Shown in pieces: positions 35,001 through 47,797 of a DNA stretch of 64,000 bases. How positions within the stretch are numbered: position 1 is the stretch's first letter; each line of letters begins with the position of its first letter. The position numbers and the translations under genes are program-made. The notes under the pieces were generated by a model. That model saw only the letters and a list, made by a program, of their open reading frames with translations. It had not been told where the DNA came from and ran no database searches. The DNA comes from Temnothorax longispinosus (Eukaryota > Arthropoda > Insecta > Hymenoptera > Formicidae). The DNA is taken from NCBI RefSeq assembly GCF_030848805.1, contig NC_092360.1, positions 310,001 to 374,000 of the forward strand, read 5' to 3'.

Positions 35001-35154
35001 ATGATCCGTATAAATTCTTTACATACTGGTCTCAATCGGTATCTACTACTTACATTTGGTCTATGGCCTTATCAGCAATCTAAACTCGTTCAATTCCAAT
35101 TAGTTTTGTTTCTTAGTGTTTTGGCAACATTCATTTTATTTCAGGTACGTAAAT

Positions 35155-35192
<38 letters not shown>

Positions 35193-38100
35193 TTTTAATT
35201 CCATGATATGGGACTTTAATTACAAAATAAAAAAAATTATTTTTAGCAATTGACTTTGCAATTTTACATATATTAAAACTATTATATCATTCAAACTCAA
35301 TGTTGTGTATATTACACATCAATATTAATATTATAATACACACGCGCATGTGTGTATTACAGAAAAAAACAAAATTTATAATTTTATACTTTGATTATTT
35401 AAATAGATTTCTAATTTAAATTATTACATATTGAAAAACAATCAATTAATGACTTGGGGTCTTTTTCTAATTGCATAAGAAAATAGTAATTTTAATGGAA
35501 ATTTCGGTAAAAAAAAAATATCTTTTTGCAGCTCACAACGTTTCTGACTTCACAATGTACTCCGGATCTTCTTATCAATGTTCTTTCTTCCACATTATTT
35601 TCTATTACTTTTGTGATTAAATACATTTTATTTTGTATTAACCTTGAAGTCGTAAGTAAAACATACAAGGTGACGATTATTGGAAATTGCTAAAATTAAA
35701 TAGATGTAATTTTGAGTAAACAGAATAAAATAAATCAAATACATTATATTATAAAAGTATTCATTTTCACACAATACAATATATACTTATGTATACATAT
35801 GTGCATATATGTATATATGTGTAGGGGAGACCGGGGCGAAGTCGGCCCCGGGGCGGAGTCGTTTTTGCAATTATCTCGAAATCTGTATGTTGTGTGAACT
35901 CGCCATTGATACTGTAAACGCGGCTTATATGGTGCCCACGTGACCAACGGAGTTTAGTAAGGTTACGTGCCATGTTGTGATTCTTATCGAAGCAAACGTG
36001 TTTTCGCAGGTCGAAAGTAAAATTTCTTCCGCGTCGAAAGTTTGTAATATCTTAAGTATTATTGTTTCTCTGAATCTCAAAGTAAATGATTCTAAAGAGT
36101 AATGCATGCTGTGAACACGAATCCAGTGCAGTTTTTTTTATTTTCATTGATTTCTATTATTTTATAAGCGACCAAACCTAAAACTTGTATTCGGGGCGAA
36201 GTCATGACCAAGCTAAAACGAAGTCAAGAAAGCTAAATAATATGTGCTGCGTATGCTTGGAGATAATAGAAAACAGAGCCGATGAAAAACAGTGCATTTC
36301 GTGCAGGCGTAAGGCACACAACGAGTGCGTGGGCTCGTCAGACTCTGTTTTTATATGCTTTAACTGTTAGCGAAAAAAAAATTGATTTTCTTGACATTAT
36401 TTTCTGCTTTCCATTTTTCTACTAAAAAACAATAAATAAAGTGTATTCTATTAATTTTTATGATTAAACTTATGTATATCTTTATTCAAAATCCAGTCCG
36501 AGAATAAAGACACGACTGCGCTCCGGGAATTTTGACTTTTCAATTTTTGCACCTTTGTTGTTTTTACTCTATATCGGTTGAACAAAGCGACGTAGACAAA
36601 AAATGCCTATATAAATTTTGTAGCCAAGAGTTCACTCTTTACAATGGTATACTATATTTCACTAAAATAATTTATTTTGTTGTTAAATATCGGCACCGAA
36701 AAAATACGGCCGACTTCGCTCCGGTCTCCCCTATACGTATACACTTCACTTTTTCTAGTAATAATAATAATATTTATATAATTATTTTTATTAATATTTA
36801 TATTATTTAATATTATCTATTTAATTATTTAATTAAATTATCTATTAGAATTAAATGTTTTCCGTATAAGATTTATAATTTGTTAATATTAGCCTATATC
36901 GCCATAATGTACGATGTAGCCGTAATACACACGTACAGGAAATGACAAAATAAAATCAGCTTTGCAGTAAAAATCAATATCACCTGACTTGAGAAAATCA
37001 ATGACAGATGACAAATTAATACCCGTGTAGGTGTAGGTGTAGTTACTGGACTGAGCGAGCAAGTTTTACGTGATATCATTGGAAAACTTTCATCGCTCGT
37101 AACTCAAAAACTATTGCAGCCTCAAAATTTTTGAATTAGAATTTTTAAATCTATTTTACCTTTAGAACACAATAATAAATTATTATAAGTATTAAAGTAT
37201 TATATGATTGTGAGATACCCTGATATATATACATGTATATTTGTAAGAATAAATATGTATATTAATTATGTATAAGAATGGCCAACAATTCGACTGATTG
37301 CATAGCTCAAAGATTTATTCAAAATAATTATTTTTGAACTGACATAATAATCGAAACGCTCTTCCAAACTTTTAAACTTAAATAAACGCTATTTAACATT
37401 AATAACTATAACTATGCTTTCGCGCTATCTTAAAACTTCATAATTATATGTATATCGCTGAATCCTGCAATCAACCAGATTATTTTTTATTTTTTATAAT
37501 GTCTTTTTATATATTTAAAAATAAAAACTCTCACACTACATGGGACATATGATGCGCACTTCCGCAAATAATAGGATTCCAGAGTTTCAATTTATTCCAT
37601 TCTGTTTACTCATTACAAAAACAATAACTATTTAGTTTCAGCAATTTCTCGATTAATATCCTGTATATTATATATTATATTCACGTGTGTATGTGAATAA
37701 ATATTTCCGAGAAATAAAATTTTTAATATAATATAAATACGATAATATTTTTCCAACATGATAAAAAAAAAGTGCATGCAATATTATTAAAACAACAGAT
37801 AAAGTGTTTGCTGGAGCAACTGCAGCATATTTGTAACGAACTAACTGATAAACATGAAATCAACATTATGAAACAGTACGCCAGCGGTGCAAAACGTTAC
37901 ACGGCTATATTTACATGTGAGATAACTGCTTTCGATTTCTGTTAAACGCGAATTGTTTGTTATATTTGGAGACTTAACTAGCGATTTTATAATGGATTTT
38001 CCTAGGATTTTGAAAGAATTGATTTTTAAACATTTTTCAGTGTCTGTTATATTGCTCGTATTTGCTTTATTATTATATCCAATTTGGCCGCGTATTTTTG

Positions 38101-39878
38101 ACATCTTACTGCCTATGAATGAAACTCGACCACATATTTCACCACTGTTTGTAACAGAATACTTTATCGACCAAGAAAAGTATTTCTATTTAATTAGCTT
38201 GCATACAAATACGGCTTTTACCATAGGAATTGGTGTAATGTTAGCGACAGGAACAATGTTCATAGTTTACTTACAGTATGCATGTGGAATGTTTCGAATT
38301 GCCAGGTAAAAATATAAATATATATAAAATCAAATATAAGAAAACTCTATCGTAAATTTGAAGAGACGTATATAGTTATGGCAAATAAATCACGCAGTTA
38401 TCGCGTTAAACAAGCAATAACAATTGAAATTCTGCAAAAAAACAGCATGATGAATAAGAATTTAATTTATAAGGAATTAATTTATGCCGTGGATATGCAT
38501 CGCAAAGCTATGAAGTTGGTATTCATATAACAGTAATTATACAACATTTATAATAATCGATAATATCGCGTATAGAATAATGTTTTCTTTCTTTTGAAGA
38601 TTCTCCGAATCGACAATATCTAGATTTAAAGTAATGTTCTCCTTGTTGATAATAGTCGGGGTGATTTGCGCGAGTCTGAATTTTTTTCGGGTACGTATCG
38701 CCTTCTTTTAATAATATATTTAATAACAGTAACGAGACCAATTATTATCAAATTTCCATCAAGAGTTCTAATTCATTATTATTTTGTTTAACGTTATTAA
38801 TTTAGTTTTACGACAATCATTAAGATGCACTTGTACTTTAGATTTTTCAGATGGTATCCCTTAGCTGTGACGTTAAAGAACTTTCGTTACGATTAATATT
38901 TTTCATCATCCATTTTTGTTACATGTTTGCAGCAAACTTTCTCGCACAGGAAATTACGAATCACAATAATGAGGTATTTACCACCGTGTAAGGATAATAT
39001 TTATGTAATATAATTATATGCGCATTTATATATATCAATCAATGCAATAAAAAAATACAGTTAAGGCCTCTGTTCACTCACTGCAGCCATCTTGAATTGA
39101 TGACATTAAAAGCGAGAAAAATAGGTGTATCATGAAAATTCTTACGAGCGACGTATATTAAAATAAAAATGTTTTTCAATAAGATAGCGTTTGTAAGCGA
39201 TAGAATATACCAAAAACTCCCTTTTTGTTAGCGAAATCTACATGTTGAATTGAATTGTACTTAATTAAAGACGAAAACAAGCCATCCTTAGCCGATAGCT
39301 GCCAAATTGAAATAAATATTTACTTTCACATATTATAAACAGGAGTCTTTGGTACCTATACTTAACACCACGACAATTATTTTAAATATAAAATTACTGC
39401 ACTAAAACGAAAAATAACGTTGTACGTCGAAAGAATAGTTTAGCTTTACGCTTTTCAGTTCACAATTTTGCAACGTGTAACACTGTTTGTACTGTCAACG
39501 TAGATTTGGCAATCAAGCCAGTAGGAGTCTTAACGCCGCGTGTATCAAATTTATTGGCAGATTTCTTTTATATTTCTCAATTATTAATTATTTTATCATA
39601 ATGTAGATACAATGTCCAGTGGTACGTTACTCCGTTGCAAATACAAAAAATGATCCTGTTCCTCTTGCAAAGAGGTACCAAGGCGTTCACTATGAATATT
39701 GCTGGACTATTCGTGGGATCGTTAGAAGGTGCTGCTACGGTAAGAAGAATATCTTTCAAAATAGTGTTAAATGTAAAATATATTTTATAGATAGATAAAA
39801 ATAAAAAGTTATGTGTTATTATAGTTACTGAGCACGGCAGTGTCGTATTTCACCGTTCTTCATTCGATGCAGAATTGA
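35001..39878 (+). CDS. Odorant receptor, nine coding exons, apparently intact
   Basis: Insect ORs are seven-transmembrane, ligand-gated channel subunits that work with the co-receptor Orco in antennal neurons. Exons by splice sites: 35001-35144, 35532-35651, 37799-37916, 38041-38305, 38398-38514, 38600-38690, 38851-38987, 39607-39739 and 39825-39878. All introns are GT-AG, phases match, and the sum is 1179 nt (392 residues plus stop). Diagnostic motifs are YQQSKL in exon 1, TEYFIDQEKYFYL in exon 4, AVDMHRKAMK across exons 5/6 and YNVQWYVTPLQIQK in exon 8; the protein ends SYFTVLHSMQN. ATG 35001 is preferred because ATGATC with the same context is conserved in both downstream copies; in-frame ATG 34977 would add eight residues. 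Intron 2 (2.1 kb) holds a 908-bp transposon. Nine exons and these motifs suggest the ant 9-exon OR subfamily. Expression is unproven. Confidence 0.88.
35824..36731 (+). mobile_element. 908-bp TIR element with TA duplication in OR intron 2
   Basis: Termini GGGGAGACCGGGGCGAAGTC (35824) and the inverted end at 36731 are flanked by TA. An open frame at 36185-36370 ends in a C4HC3-like finger: CCVC, then CISC, H, C and CFNC. Such PHD-like fingers are known at the C-termini of some pogo-type transposases, so this may be a transposase tail. The terminal motif GGGGCGAAGTC is repeated inside (36192) and in degraded form near 36515. Related by its ends to the elements at 51635 and 55390. Confidence 0.8.
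36732..37798. other. Rest of OR intron 2, nothing recognised
   Basis: AT-rich intronic sequence with short TA-rich runs. No ORF, hairpin or TE boundary could be supported. The acceptor AACAACAG|ATA at 37798/37799 is conserved at 48138 in the third OR copy. Confidence 0.5.
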
Positions 39879-40927
39879 TGTAAAGTGTAGTGAAATAATG
39901 ATAGTAGTGTAGTGAAATAATGATAGTGAAGAAACTAATTAGCACACTAAAACGAATTACATACTATAATCTAAAAAGTTGTATTGACCGATAATCTCGA
40001 TAAAATTGTAAGAACTCTTAATTCTAAGAAAATATAAAAGTGTTTAAAACGGTAATGTTTACAGTAAGTTAGCAATAATATATTAATAATTGATATATTA
40101 ATATATATATCGCACCATAAAAAAAAACAATGTCACAACTAAAAAATTCATAATTTTCGAGAGAGAGGAAAAACAAATAATTCAACTTTTTATTGAATTG
40201 TGAAACAACTAACGCAATTGCAATTACGACATTTTGTTATAATGAAACTTATGCTGTTTTTTTTTAAGACATCTACTGTGATTCACTTGTCAATTCACTT
40301 ATGACACTATTCATCCAACGATTACAATTTAATCGGTTTAAAAAAATAACGATACTTCTCTGCTCCCGTACAGCGAATTTTGCATATAGATTTGTAACAC
40401 TATTATAGCATGTATAGGGAACACATTAGGCATACTTTTTATGGCATACTTAACTCAAAATCGAAATTTTTTTAGTTGTGACAGTATTCTTTTTAGGGTG
40501 CGATATGTAAGACTAAGCGATTACCATTTCTCTAAATGGTTTAACATAACTTATGAGAGCACGCATCATGCAACGAAGAGACATATATGTTATTGCGTTA
40601 CTGAAAATTGGCGAAATGCTTGTGCGGCTCTCAGGGAATACGCAAGTATATTTCTATGAGAAATGAACATCCGTTCAATTGCTCATATTATATATTGATC
40701 GCTTAATCGCCGACCTCTTCTCCAGTAAAATTGTTCAATTGCTAATGTTCCAATTTCAGAGTAATATTTTTCCCTAATTTTTGCTACGTTTATGCTAGAT
40801 TAGATAATTTATGATGCAATTTATAAGAAAGTAGTAAGTTATAAAGTATTCAATAAAAGGAGAAAAGTGTGCGTGTGCACAAACCATCACTGACTTTTTC
40901 ACAGTCGACGCGTGCTCCTATAGTAAT

Positions 40928-42656
40928 GATCTGTATCGAGACTAAATACTTTTATATATTATTGACATATTTCTAAAATGTAAAGATATAATTTAAAAAT
41001 AATTTTAAAAAGTCAAAGAATATTTTACTATATGGAATATAAGTATACACGTTTCATTTTAAATAGTACGTTTAAAACGTAAAAATTTTTTGCAGTCATC
41101 ATTTGCATAAAATATCATACTGGAAAAAATTATACAGCACATAAATTTAAAATATATTACTTATAATATTTCGAAACATTAAAAAAAGCAAAATTTGTAT
41201 AATAACTTTTTTTAAATGCTCTTAGTGTTCTGCATGTGCTGTTTATTTATCGTTATTTTATTGCCAATTTTGACGCCAGTTCTTGATATTGCTTTGCATA
41301 TAAATGGATCTCAGCCACGTCGAGTACTGCATTTCATGACTGAATATTTTATCAATCAAGAAAAATATTTCTACATAATTTTGTTACATTCAAATGCAGT
41401 CATATGTATAAAGGCAACTACAGTGGCAGCAACAGAGACATTACTCAGAGGATATCTCATACACGCTTGCGGATTGTTTAAAATTGCCAGGTAAAAAACA
41501 AATCTACGAAAAAATACAAAAGTTATATAGTTGAAAATAAAACTTATTTTGCATCAAATGCCTTCGTACAAACAAATTACTGAGAACTATGTATTTATAG
41601 CCTAAAATTAATTTATAGTTATCGTATCGAGCAAGCGATGACGATAAAAATGCTCGAAAATATCAGTACAAAAAACGAGATTATGTACAAGGAAATAATT
41701 TGTGCCGTTGACATTCAACGCAAAGCTTTAAAGTTGGTGTCCATACATGATATTATATACATAGTATTTGTCATAATATTTTACTTTTTTAAGGTATTCT
41801 CAATTTTTATTATCCAGCTTTAAGGGATCCTTCTTCTTCTTAATAGTGATTAATGTAATTTCTTTGAGTCTCAATCTTTTTGCAGTGAGTTTTTTCTCAC
41901 ATTTTTAAACATATATTATTCAATGACTTCTGCAAATTATCTCATAATATTTAAAGACTTTGCAGATAAAGAATAATATAATCAATAATTACAAAAGTAA
42001 TTGAAAACAAGTGTTAATTTATTTTTAATCAATCAAAATTTTTGAGAAAAGAGAAAAAAATTATGGATATTATTTTTTGTATTATTTATTTGTAATTTTA
42101 TAATAACCTATTTTTGCATATAAAATAAATAATTATTAAATATAATTAGAACATTAATTATAACCATAATATTTCAGATTTTTTAGAGTGTGTCGCTCGG
42201 AAACAAAGAGAAATTCCTATTTCATCTTTTGATGGTGTCGGTCATTCTTTTATATATGTTCTTAGCTAACTATACCGGACAAGAAGTTATGGATCACAGT
42301 AACTACATATATGTTGCAGCGTAAGAAATTGTTTTATATAATGTCCATATAATTATATATCATTAATTGTATCGTACGTATTCGAGTAGTGAAATCAAAT
42401 ATTAATAATGAGTAATTATACAAATATCAGATTTATTATGATAATTATCCTCCTCAATTATTTGAGGGCGAAGGAAGAGTTTTATTGACTCTTCATTGGC
42501 CGCATTAAGCGATCATATTTGACAGCATCTCATTGCGCGACGTTTTAACTCTAATTTCGCATAGGATACGTATTTATACATTTGCAGTAATAAGAGTGAT
42601 AATTTGAAAAAACACGTGTTTGGATGCATGTTTCAAATTTCAGCTTACTTTTGTAA

Positions 42657-42703
<47 letters not shown>

Positions 42704-43088
42704 GTGCAATTAAAACTGACGATAATTAAAATATCAGCAAATGTTTAGGCATTATATAGTTATGATCATTTTATTAGTAAACGAAATTCTTCTTATTTGT
42801 TGTCATCATTTTATAGATACAATGTTTGATGGTATGTAGTCCTCGTGCACACACAAAAGTTGATACCCTTTATATTACGAAGAAGCAGCAAAGCCTTTGC
42901 TTTAAATGTCGACCAGATATTCGTGGCATCTTTAGAATGTTTCGCCATGGTAATAATAATTAGATTCATACAGTATTTTAAAAATAACTATTCACCCTTC
43001 CACTGATAATGTAAAAAGACATATTTTATTACAGTTATTAAAAGCATCGATGTCTTATTTCACTTTCATGTATTCTATGCAACAATGA
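40928..43088 (+). pseudogene. Odorant receptor copy 2: exons 4-9 with one in-frame TGA
   Basis: Exons: 41226-41490, 41619-41732, 41794-41884, 42187-42320, 42817-42949 and 43035-43088. Lengths and phases match the intact gene (exons 4, 6, 8 and 9 equal in size). Exon 4 has TEYFINQEKYFY. Exon 7 must use the acceptor after TTTTTTAG, because the upstream CAG would include a TAG. Exon 8 carries TGA at 42827-42829 where the intact gene has CAG (Gln of NVQWY). Exons 1-3 are almost gone: ATGATCTGTATCGAG at 40927 and an exon-3 remnant near 41115-41150 (KYHTGKNYTAH). It is probably a pseudogene. Splice sites remain good, so decay looks recent in the 3' half. Confidence 0.85.
42661..42699. repeat. (TC)n microsatellite in OR copy 2
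   Basis: A pure TC dinucleotide run of about 38 bp in the intron between exons 7 and 8. Confidence 0.9.
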
Positions 43089-43714
43089 TATTAAAGTATA
43101 TTATCTAATAAAAATCGACTATAAATATTTATAATTTTCAGAATAAAATGTGATTTAAGTAAAACTTGCACAAATTAAATGTTTTAAGGTAATTGATTTT
43201 TTCTCAGATAATATTCTCTGTAATATTATTTGCGCGATAGAAAATCGTTAGTTAAATGAAAATATCGGGGTACTTTCAATTATAAAAACTACAGAATTTA
43301 AAAATGACAATGTTGTGTATAATATAAATGCGTCATTATTCAAGTTTTGTTTAATTGTTGTTACGAAATAAGTTCCTTTTTGTAAATACAATAAATTATT
43401 TGGCTAATTTAACTATTAAATTACATCGAAAATTATCATTATAGTTTTATTCTCATGTAAAACGTAATAAATGTAAACATTATTTAATTCCGAATACTAT
43501 TTAATATGATATATTGTTCAATATCTAATTATTTCATATAAAAGAGTTTCTCATAAATTAATTCATATTTGCACGATAAATAACTTGAGAACAATATATG
43601 TAAAAAAAAATGTTAAGAAAATATTAATTATTATCTACAGGTGGCAAAAGTTTATATTTATAAAATTATAACTTTGTTCACAAGTAATGTTACAGAAATA
43701 ATATCAAAGGACAC
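43089..43714. other. AT-rich spacer between OR copies, no gene
   Basis: About 620 bp between the stop codon of OR copy 2 and the next repeat. No ORF or repeat boundary was recognised; it probably includes the 3' UTR of the copy. Confidence 0.5.
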
Positions 43715-44110
43715 AGTAGTGTCTCGCGTCAAGTATGCGCACAGCGAGATCGCCCCGTGTAGCTTTACGCGAGCCCGAGAGTTGCGAGTACCCGAGATTA
43801 TCGGATCTCAATAACGGCTAAGGGCCAATTTCTTCACCATTGATGGATAACTCTATCCTTCCGTTAATCTCACTCTTTATTTCTTTCTAACTGCCCTTTT
43901 AGAAAGAGATGAAGAGTGCGCGGTTAACCGAAAAATAGAGTTATCCGACGGTGAAGAAATTGGCTATAAATCGATTAAGTTCTAAGTAAACTCAATCGAT
44001 AGCTTGGGTTCGATTTATATAAGGAAAGTGTTTTTATTTTTCCTCTACGTATCCTACGAACGGAGATATTGCGATATAAAGTTCGAAATGTAAATATAAA
44101 ATATACAGAT
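43715..44110 (-). repeat. Diverged copy of the 3142-3660 repeat, with a hairpin insert
   Basis: On the minus strand CTCGGGTACTCGCAAC, ACTTGACGCGAGACACTACT and the ATATCTCCG block correspond to 3410-3655 and 53910-54150. A hairpin MITE splits it at 43822-43966, with arms GGCCAATTTCTTCACC and GGTGAAGAAATTGGC and also GATAACTCTAT/ATAGAGTTATC inside. Confidence 0.6.
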
Positions 44111-44189
44111 ATCAGGCATGTTGAACACATATGGATGTAAGATTTTGGGAAATAAAATTTAGAAAACACACAAACGTACATAAAATAGA

Positions 44190-45143
44190 GATATTTTTAC
44201 TGAAAGTTTCATGATATTTACCAACAATGTATATTGATAATCATTACGTCGAGGTATCGATGAGCTAAGATTCTTCTTCAAGAATCAAACGTCAACACTT
44301 AAGACAGCACTTAAGACACACACTAGAAAGAAGAACGTTAAAATAAAATATATTACGCTGGAAGGGGTCGAACCGCACTTGCACCGTCAACTGTCGCACG
44401 AGTCCCTCAACAAAACACTTGCTGATGGAAACATCTGTTACTTTATTGTCACATAAAAATCGATCACTTAACTGTGCATCCCTTCTAGAATAAAAATGTA
44501 AATGGCCAAATATGTTGATCTCACGGCGATGTTTCGTTCACTATGCACTGCATGTCAATAAAATTAGGCAACTCAGCTAAATATTTAAATAAAAAAAGAA
44601 ACAAAACTATAGAATATTCAATCAGCAAACAGAAGTAAGAAAACACTATTTAGGAAATACAAATATACTCGAATCAAAGATATTTTCAAGAAAGAATTAT
44701 ATGTAACATTTATCAACAATATATATTGACAACCGTTACATTTCAAGTGCAAGTTGTACCATTGCGAAGACATAACCGTAACTCAAGACAGCACGCACTA
44801 GAATGAGGAACGTTACAGTATAACGCACTGGAAGGGGTGGAATCGCATCTGCGCAGTCCGCTGTCACGCAAACCTCTTCACGAAGTGAATTTCTTTATGG
44901 GAAATAAACATCTGTTATCATTATTACGTTGCTGCCATACTCAAATCAATCGATTGCACCACACACTCCTCTCTTAAAAAAAAGGTGTAAATAGCCAGTA
45001 AAAATTGTTTCATAAGGTACTTTGATCACACGGTGGTATATCGTCATATTTTGCGTGTACATTAAATTAGACAATTTGTGTTAAATTAAAATTAAAAAAA
45101 AAAGAAAACAAGAAAACTCAATCGACAAGTAAACAAAAAACAA
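44190..45143 (+). repeat. Duplicated OR upstream region (two units of about 450 bp)
   Basis: Both halves contain, in the same order, ACAATRTATATTGA, a CAAGACAGCAC or AAGACAGCAC block, CACTGGAAGGGGTGGAA or GCTGGAAGGGGTCGAA, an ACATCTGTTA block, GATCTCACGG or GATCACACGG, and an ATTAGGCAA or ATTAGACAA block. The second unit runs up to OR copy 3. This is either a duplicated promoter or the trace of a lost OR copy between 44650 and 44700. Confidence 0.6.
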
Positions 45144-45513
45144 GTGAATCAATTTTTTTCCGTCAATTGCATTTCAATGCTCAATAAAGAAATGATCTGT
45201 ATCGACTGTTTGCATATCAGACTCAATCGGCTTCTATTACTTATAGTTGGTCTATGGTCTTATCAGCAATCTAAATTCGTTCGACTTCAATTAATTTTAC
45301 TTTTTGGAATTTTGGCAACTTTCATTATATTTCAGGTACATTTTTGTAATTTTTAATTAATAAAATATTAAGTTTCAATATGTAGCAATATTTTACATTA
45401 CAAACAGATATTGACAGATAAACAGACAATAGTGCAATTATAATATTATTGCTGCGATCGTTCTGTTTACAGCAATTTGCTTTATTTAAAATCATCGAAT
45501 ATTATATATGTAT

Positions 45514-47487
45514 TGTCACGACTTTTTACACTCCCGGACCGCTCCGGGACGTGTGCCGGATCAAAAGGACTTAGGAGAGCGGGATGGTTGGCCTCTCCAG
45601 TGATTTCCTCGCACCTCCGATACTCCACGAAATGTTCCGAATGTTGGGCGCCAGACGCGTACATTCGCGTCCACGAAATCGCGAAAACCTAAACGAGACG
45701 CAAAACGAAGGGTGGAGGTGCGTGGAATCGGCTAGCTTGACCTAATCACGGGCGGGGTTAATGAAGGGCAGCGCGATTTTCGGCGGGGTGACACGATAAT
45801 TTCATACTCAGTCAGATAACAAAGAAAATAACATTTATTGAGTACTGGTTGTCGAGAAAATAAATTCAATAAACAAATCAAGAAATTGAGTCTCTAATAA
45901 ACACGCTGAAGGCTCTATTCTCACACAATTAATAATTCGAGTCGAAAACCGTACGAAAACTCTGTCGCAATGATATCGTAACCTAACGCGAGTGAATCTG
46001 CTCGGGCGCAACGGGGAGGCGCCGAGTCATTTAACCAAGCAAGTCGCGATATCGCTAATAACCACGGAACGCCATGAAGAACTACGCAAGTAACATCTAA
46101 ACGCACGAAACGTGTGAACGCCGGTAATTTCTTAACGCGAATACAAGTCTAACATAATTAATCAATCGGCGGGAACGACCTTCGACCGCGATTAACAATG
46201 CCATCGACATGCCAACGCAAAATTCGAGATTATCACGAGCAGGGACGCCATAGGACGTAACGCAATTAATACCGGACGCAAGTTTCTCAACGCGAGAGCA
46301 CAATTATCACCCGTAATAACGAGATCCGAACACAAATCGATACGCTAACACCGACGCTCGAACACAAGAATTTCCCGGCGCGAAGAAACGGTAACGCAAT
46401 TGACGAAATACCGGCCCGTATGCGGCCGTACACCAAGGTCGCGAGGACAACGCAATATACTCGCGATATCGAACTCATTAACGCCTATCGCGATCTCCAG
46501 GGATTCGCCATAACGCTTGTACCACGGTTCCGCGGCCACGATACCATCCCGAGGCCCTTCGCTCTCGTTATCGATCGCGAAATTACACTCGATCTTAACA
46601 TGCGTTATCTCGAGCGAGAGCGTACACCGGAGGGCGGTGTCGTGGCTTTACATATCGCGATTTACGGGCAACCTCACCGGTGATATGCCTCCTCCTGTGC
46701 TCCTCGCCGTCACCTGCCTCCAACGATCCTCGATCCGCCAGACAATTATCGAAATACCCGACTCGGGGTGGCTATCGCGTATCTTAATCAAAACGTATTT
46801 TGTCGCCGACGGACGACCAGAGAGTGAAAACGCTAGACCCGCTCGATTGCGGAATTGATACGGTACCCCTTCCTGAGGGGCGCGCGAGCCAATCGGGCGC
46901 GAGCTTGCAAGCCCGCGGTGTCCCGGCGCAGTGCTGTCGATACGAGATCCTTCGGGGGCGTGCAACGGTCCCTCGGCGGCGTACGACTCCTCAATTCTGT
47001 CCTTAGCAGCGGACGGAACTCGATTCGCGCCGGTGTGCCTCCGGTTTGACCCTGGGGCGGTGATCAGTCACCCCGTAGGTCGATGTTTCTTGGAGATCCT
47101 CTGCTGTAGCCGGGTTTTACCCAGGCGTCTGGGGCCCCGCTATTGGCGGCCTCGTCCGTCGCTGCCTCACGTGCCGCACGCCTGCCGCGTTGCTCTCGCC
47201 AGCCCGTGATCTCTGCTGCTTCCGTGCTTGCCACCCCTCCTCGGTTATCAATCGTCCTTGATTTCCTTCGCCGATTACTCCCTCGAAGGTTTGCCGTGGT
47301 GTGGGTGAGGTGCCGCGCGTATTACATTGCATAAAAACAAAAGAAAGTAATCAGAATGCGGAAACGCGATTAAATACGACCCCTGGAGATCTCGCCGTTG
47401 CCTCCCTGGTCCGTCCCTGGGCGCGAAATTCCGCGTCTTGTGACGGCGGCGGGGCGCCGCGACGATGCGGCGAGCCGCAACGTCACA
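45514..47487 (-). mobile_element. GC-rich LTR-like insertion in intron 1 of OR copy 3
   Basis: It begins TGTCACGAC and ends CGTCACA on the plus strand, flanked by GTAT (45510-45513, 47488-47491). It is clearly GC-richer than its surroundings. On the minus strand an AATAAA signal lies near 45832, suggesting a long minus-strand solo LTR. TGGCGCCCAAC at about 45643-45653 (minus) resembles a gypsy primer site and would instead imply an LTR end there. Open frames are short and overlap on all strands, so no gene is called. The right flank is a TA microsatellite, which weakens the duplication evidence. Confidence 0.5.
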
Positions 47488-47530
<43 letters not shown>

Positions 47531-47727
47531 GGTCCGGAAGTATGTTCCGGGACTTTTATTTTTTTACATCGGTATATTCCAGGACATTTGGCAGTTTCCA
47601 GGAAAAAATTCATGTCCTACGGCACGTTTCGGGACAATTTTTTGAATCTGATTACATATATATGCGTTATATTCCAGGACTGTACATTTCAAAAAACGTA
47701 AACAGTCCCGGAACATACCTCTAGACC

Positions 47728-47795
<68 letters not shown>
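47488..47795. repeat. TA microsatellites around a MITE of about 200 bp
   Basis: (TA)n runs at 47488-47527 and 47731-47792 flank a unit (47528-47730) with imperfect TIRs: GTAGGTCCGGAAGTATGTTC on the left, and on the right the complement of GTAGGTCTAGAGGTATGTTC. Motifs like TTCCAGGACA and TTTCGGGACA repeat inside. Confidence 0.65.

Positions 47796-47797
<2 letters not shown>

Noticed and set aside
36185..36370. Independent zinc-finger host gene
   Set aside because: It lies wholly inside a TIR element with TA duplication and has only 61 codons; a transposase tail is more likely.
42175..42200. TAG stop at the start of exon 7 in OR copy 2
   Set aside because: The acceptor TTTTTTAG just downstream removes it and gives an exon one codon shorter than in the intact gene, with matching phase.
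45921..47724. Many overlapping ORFs of 60-113 codons on both strands
   Set aside because: GC-rich sequence has few stop codons; the frames overlap each other, lack known motifs, and lie in an inserted repeat.
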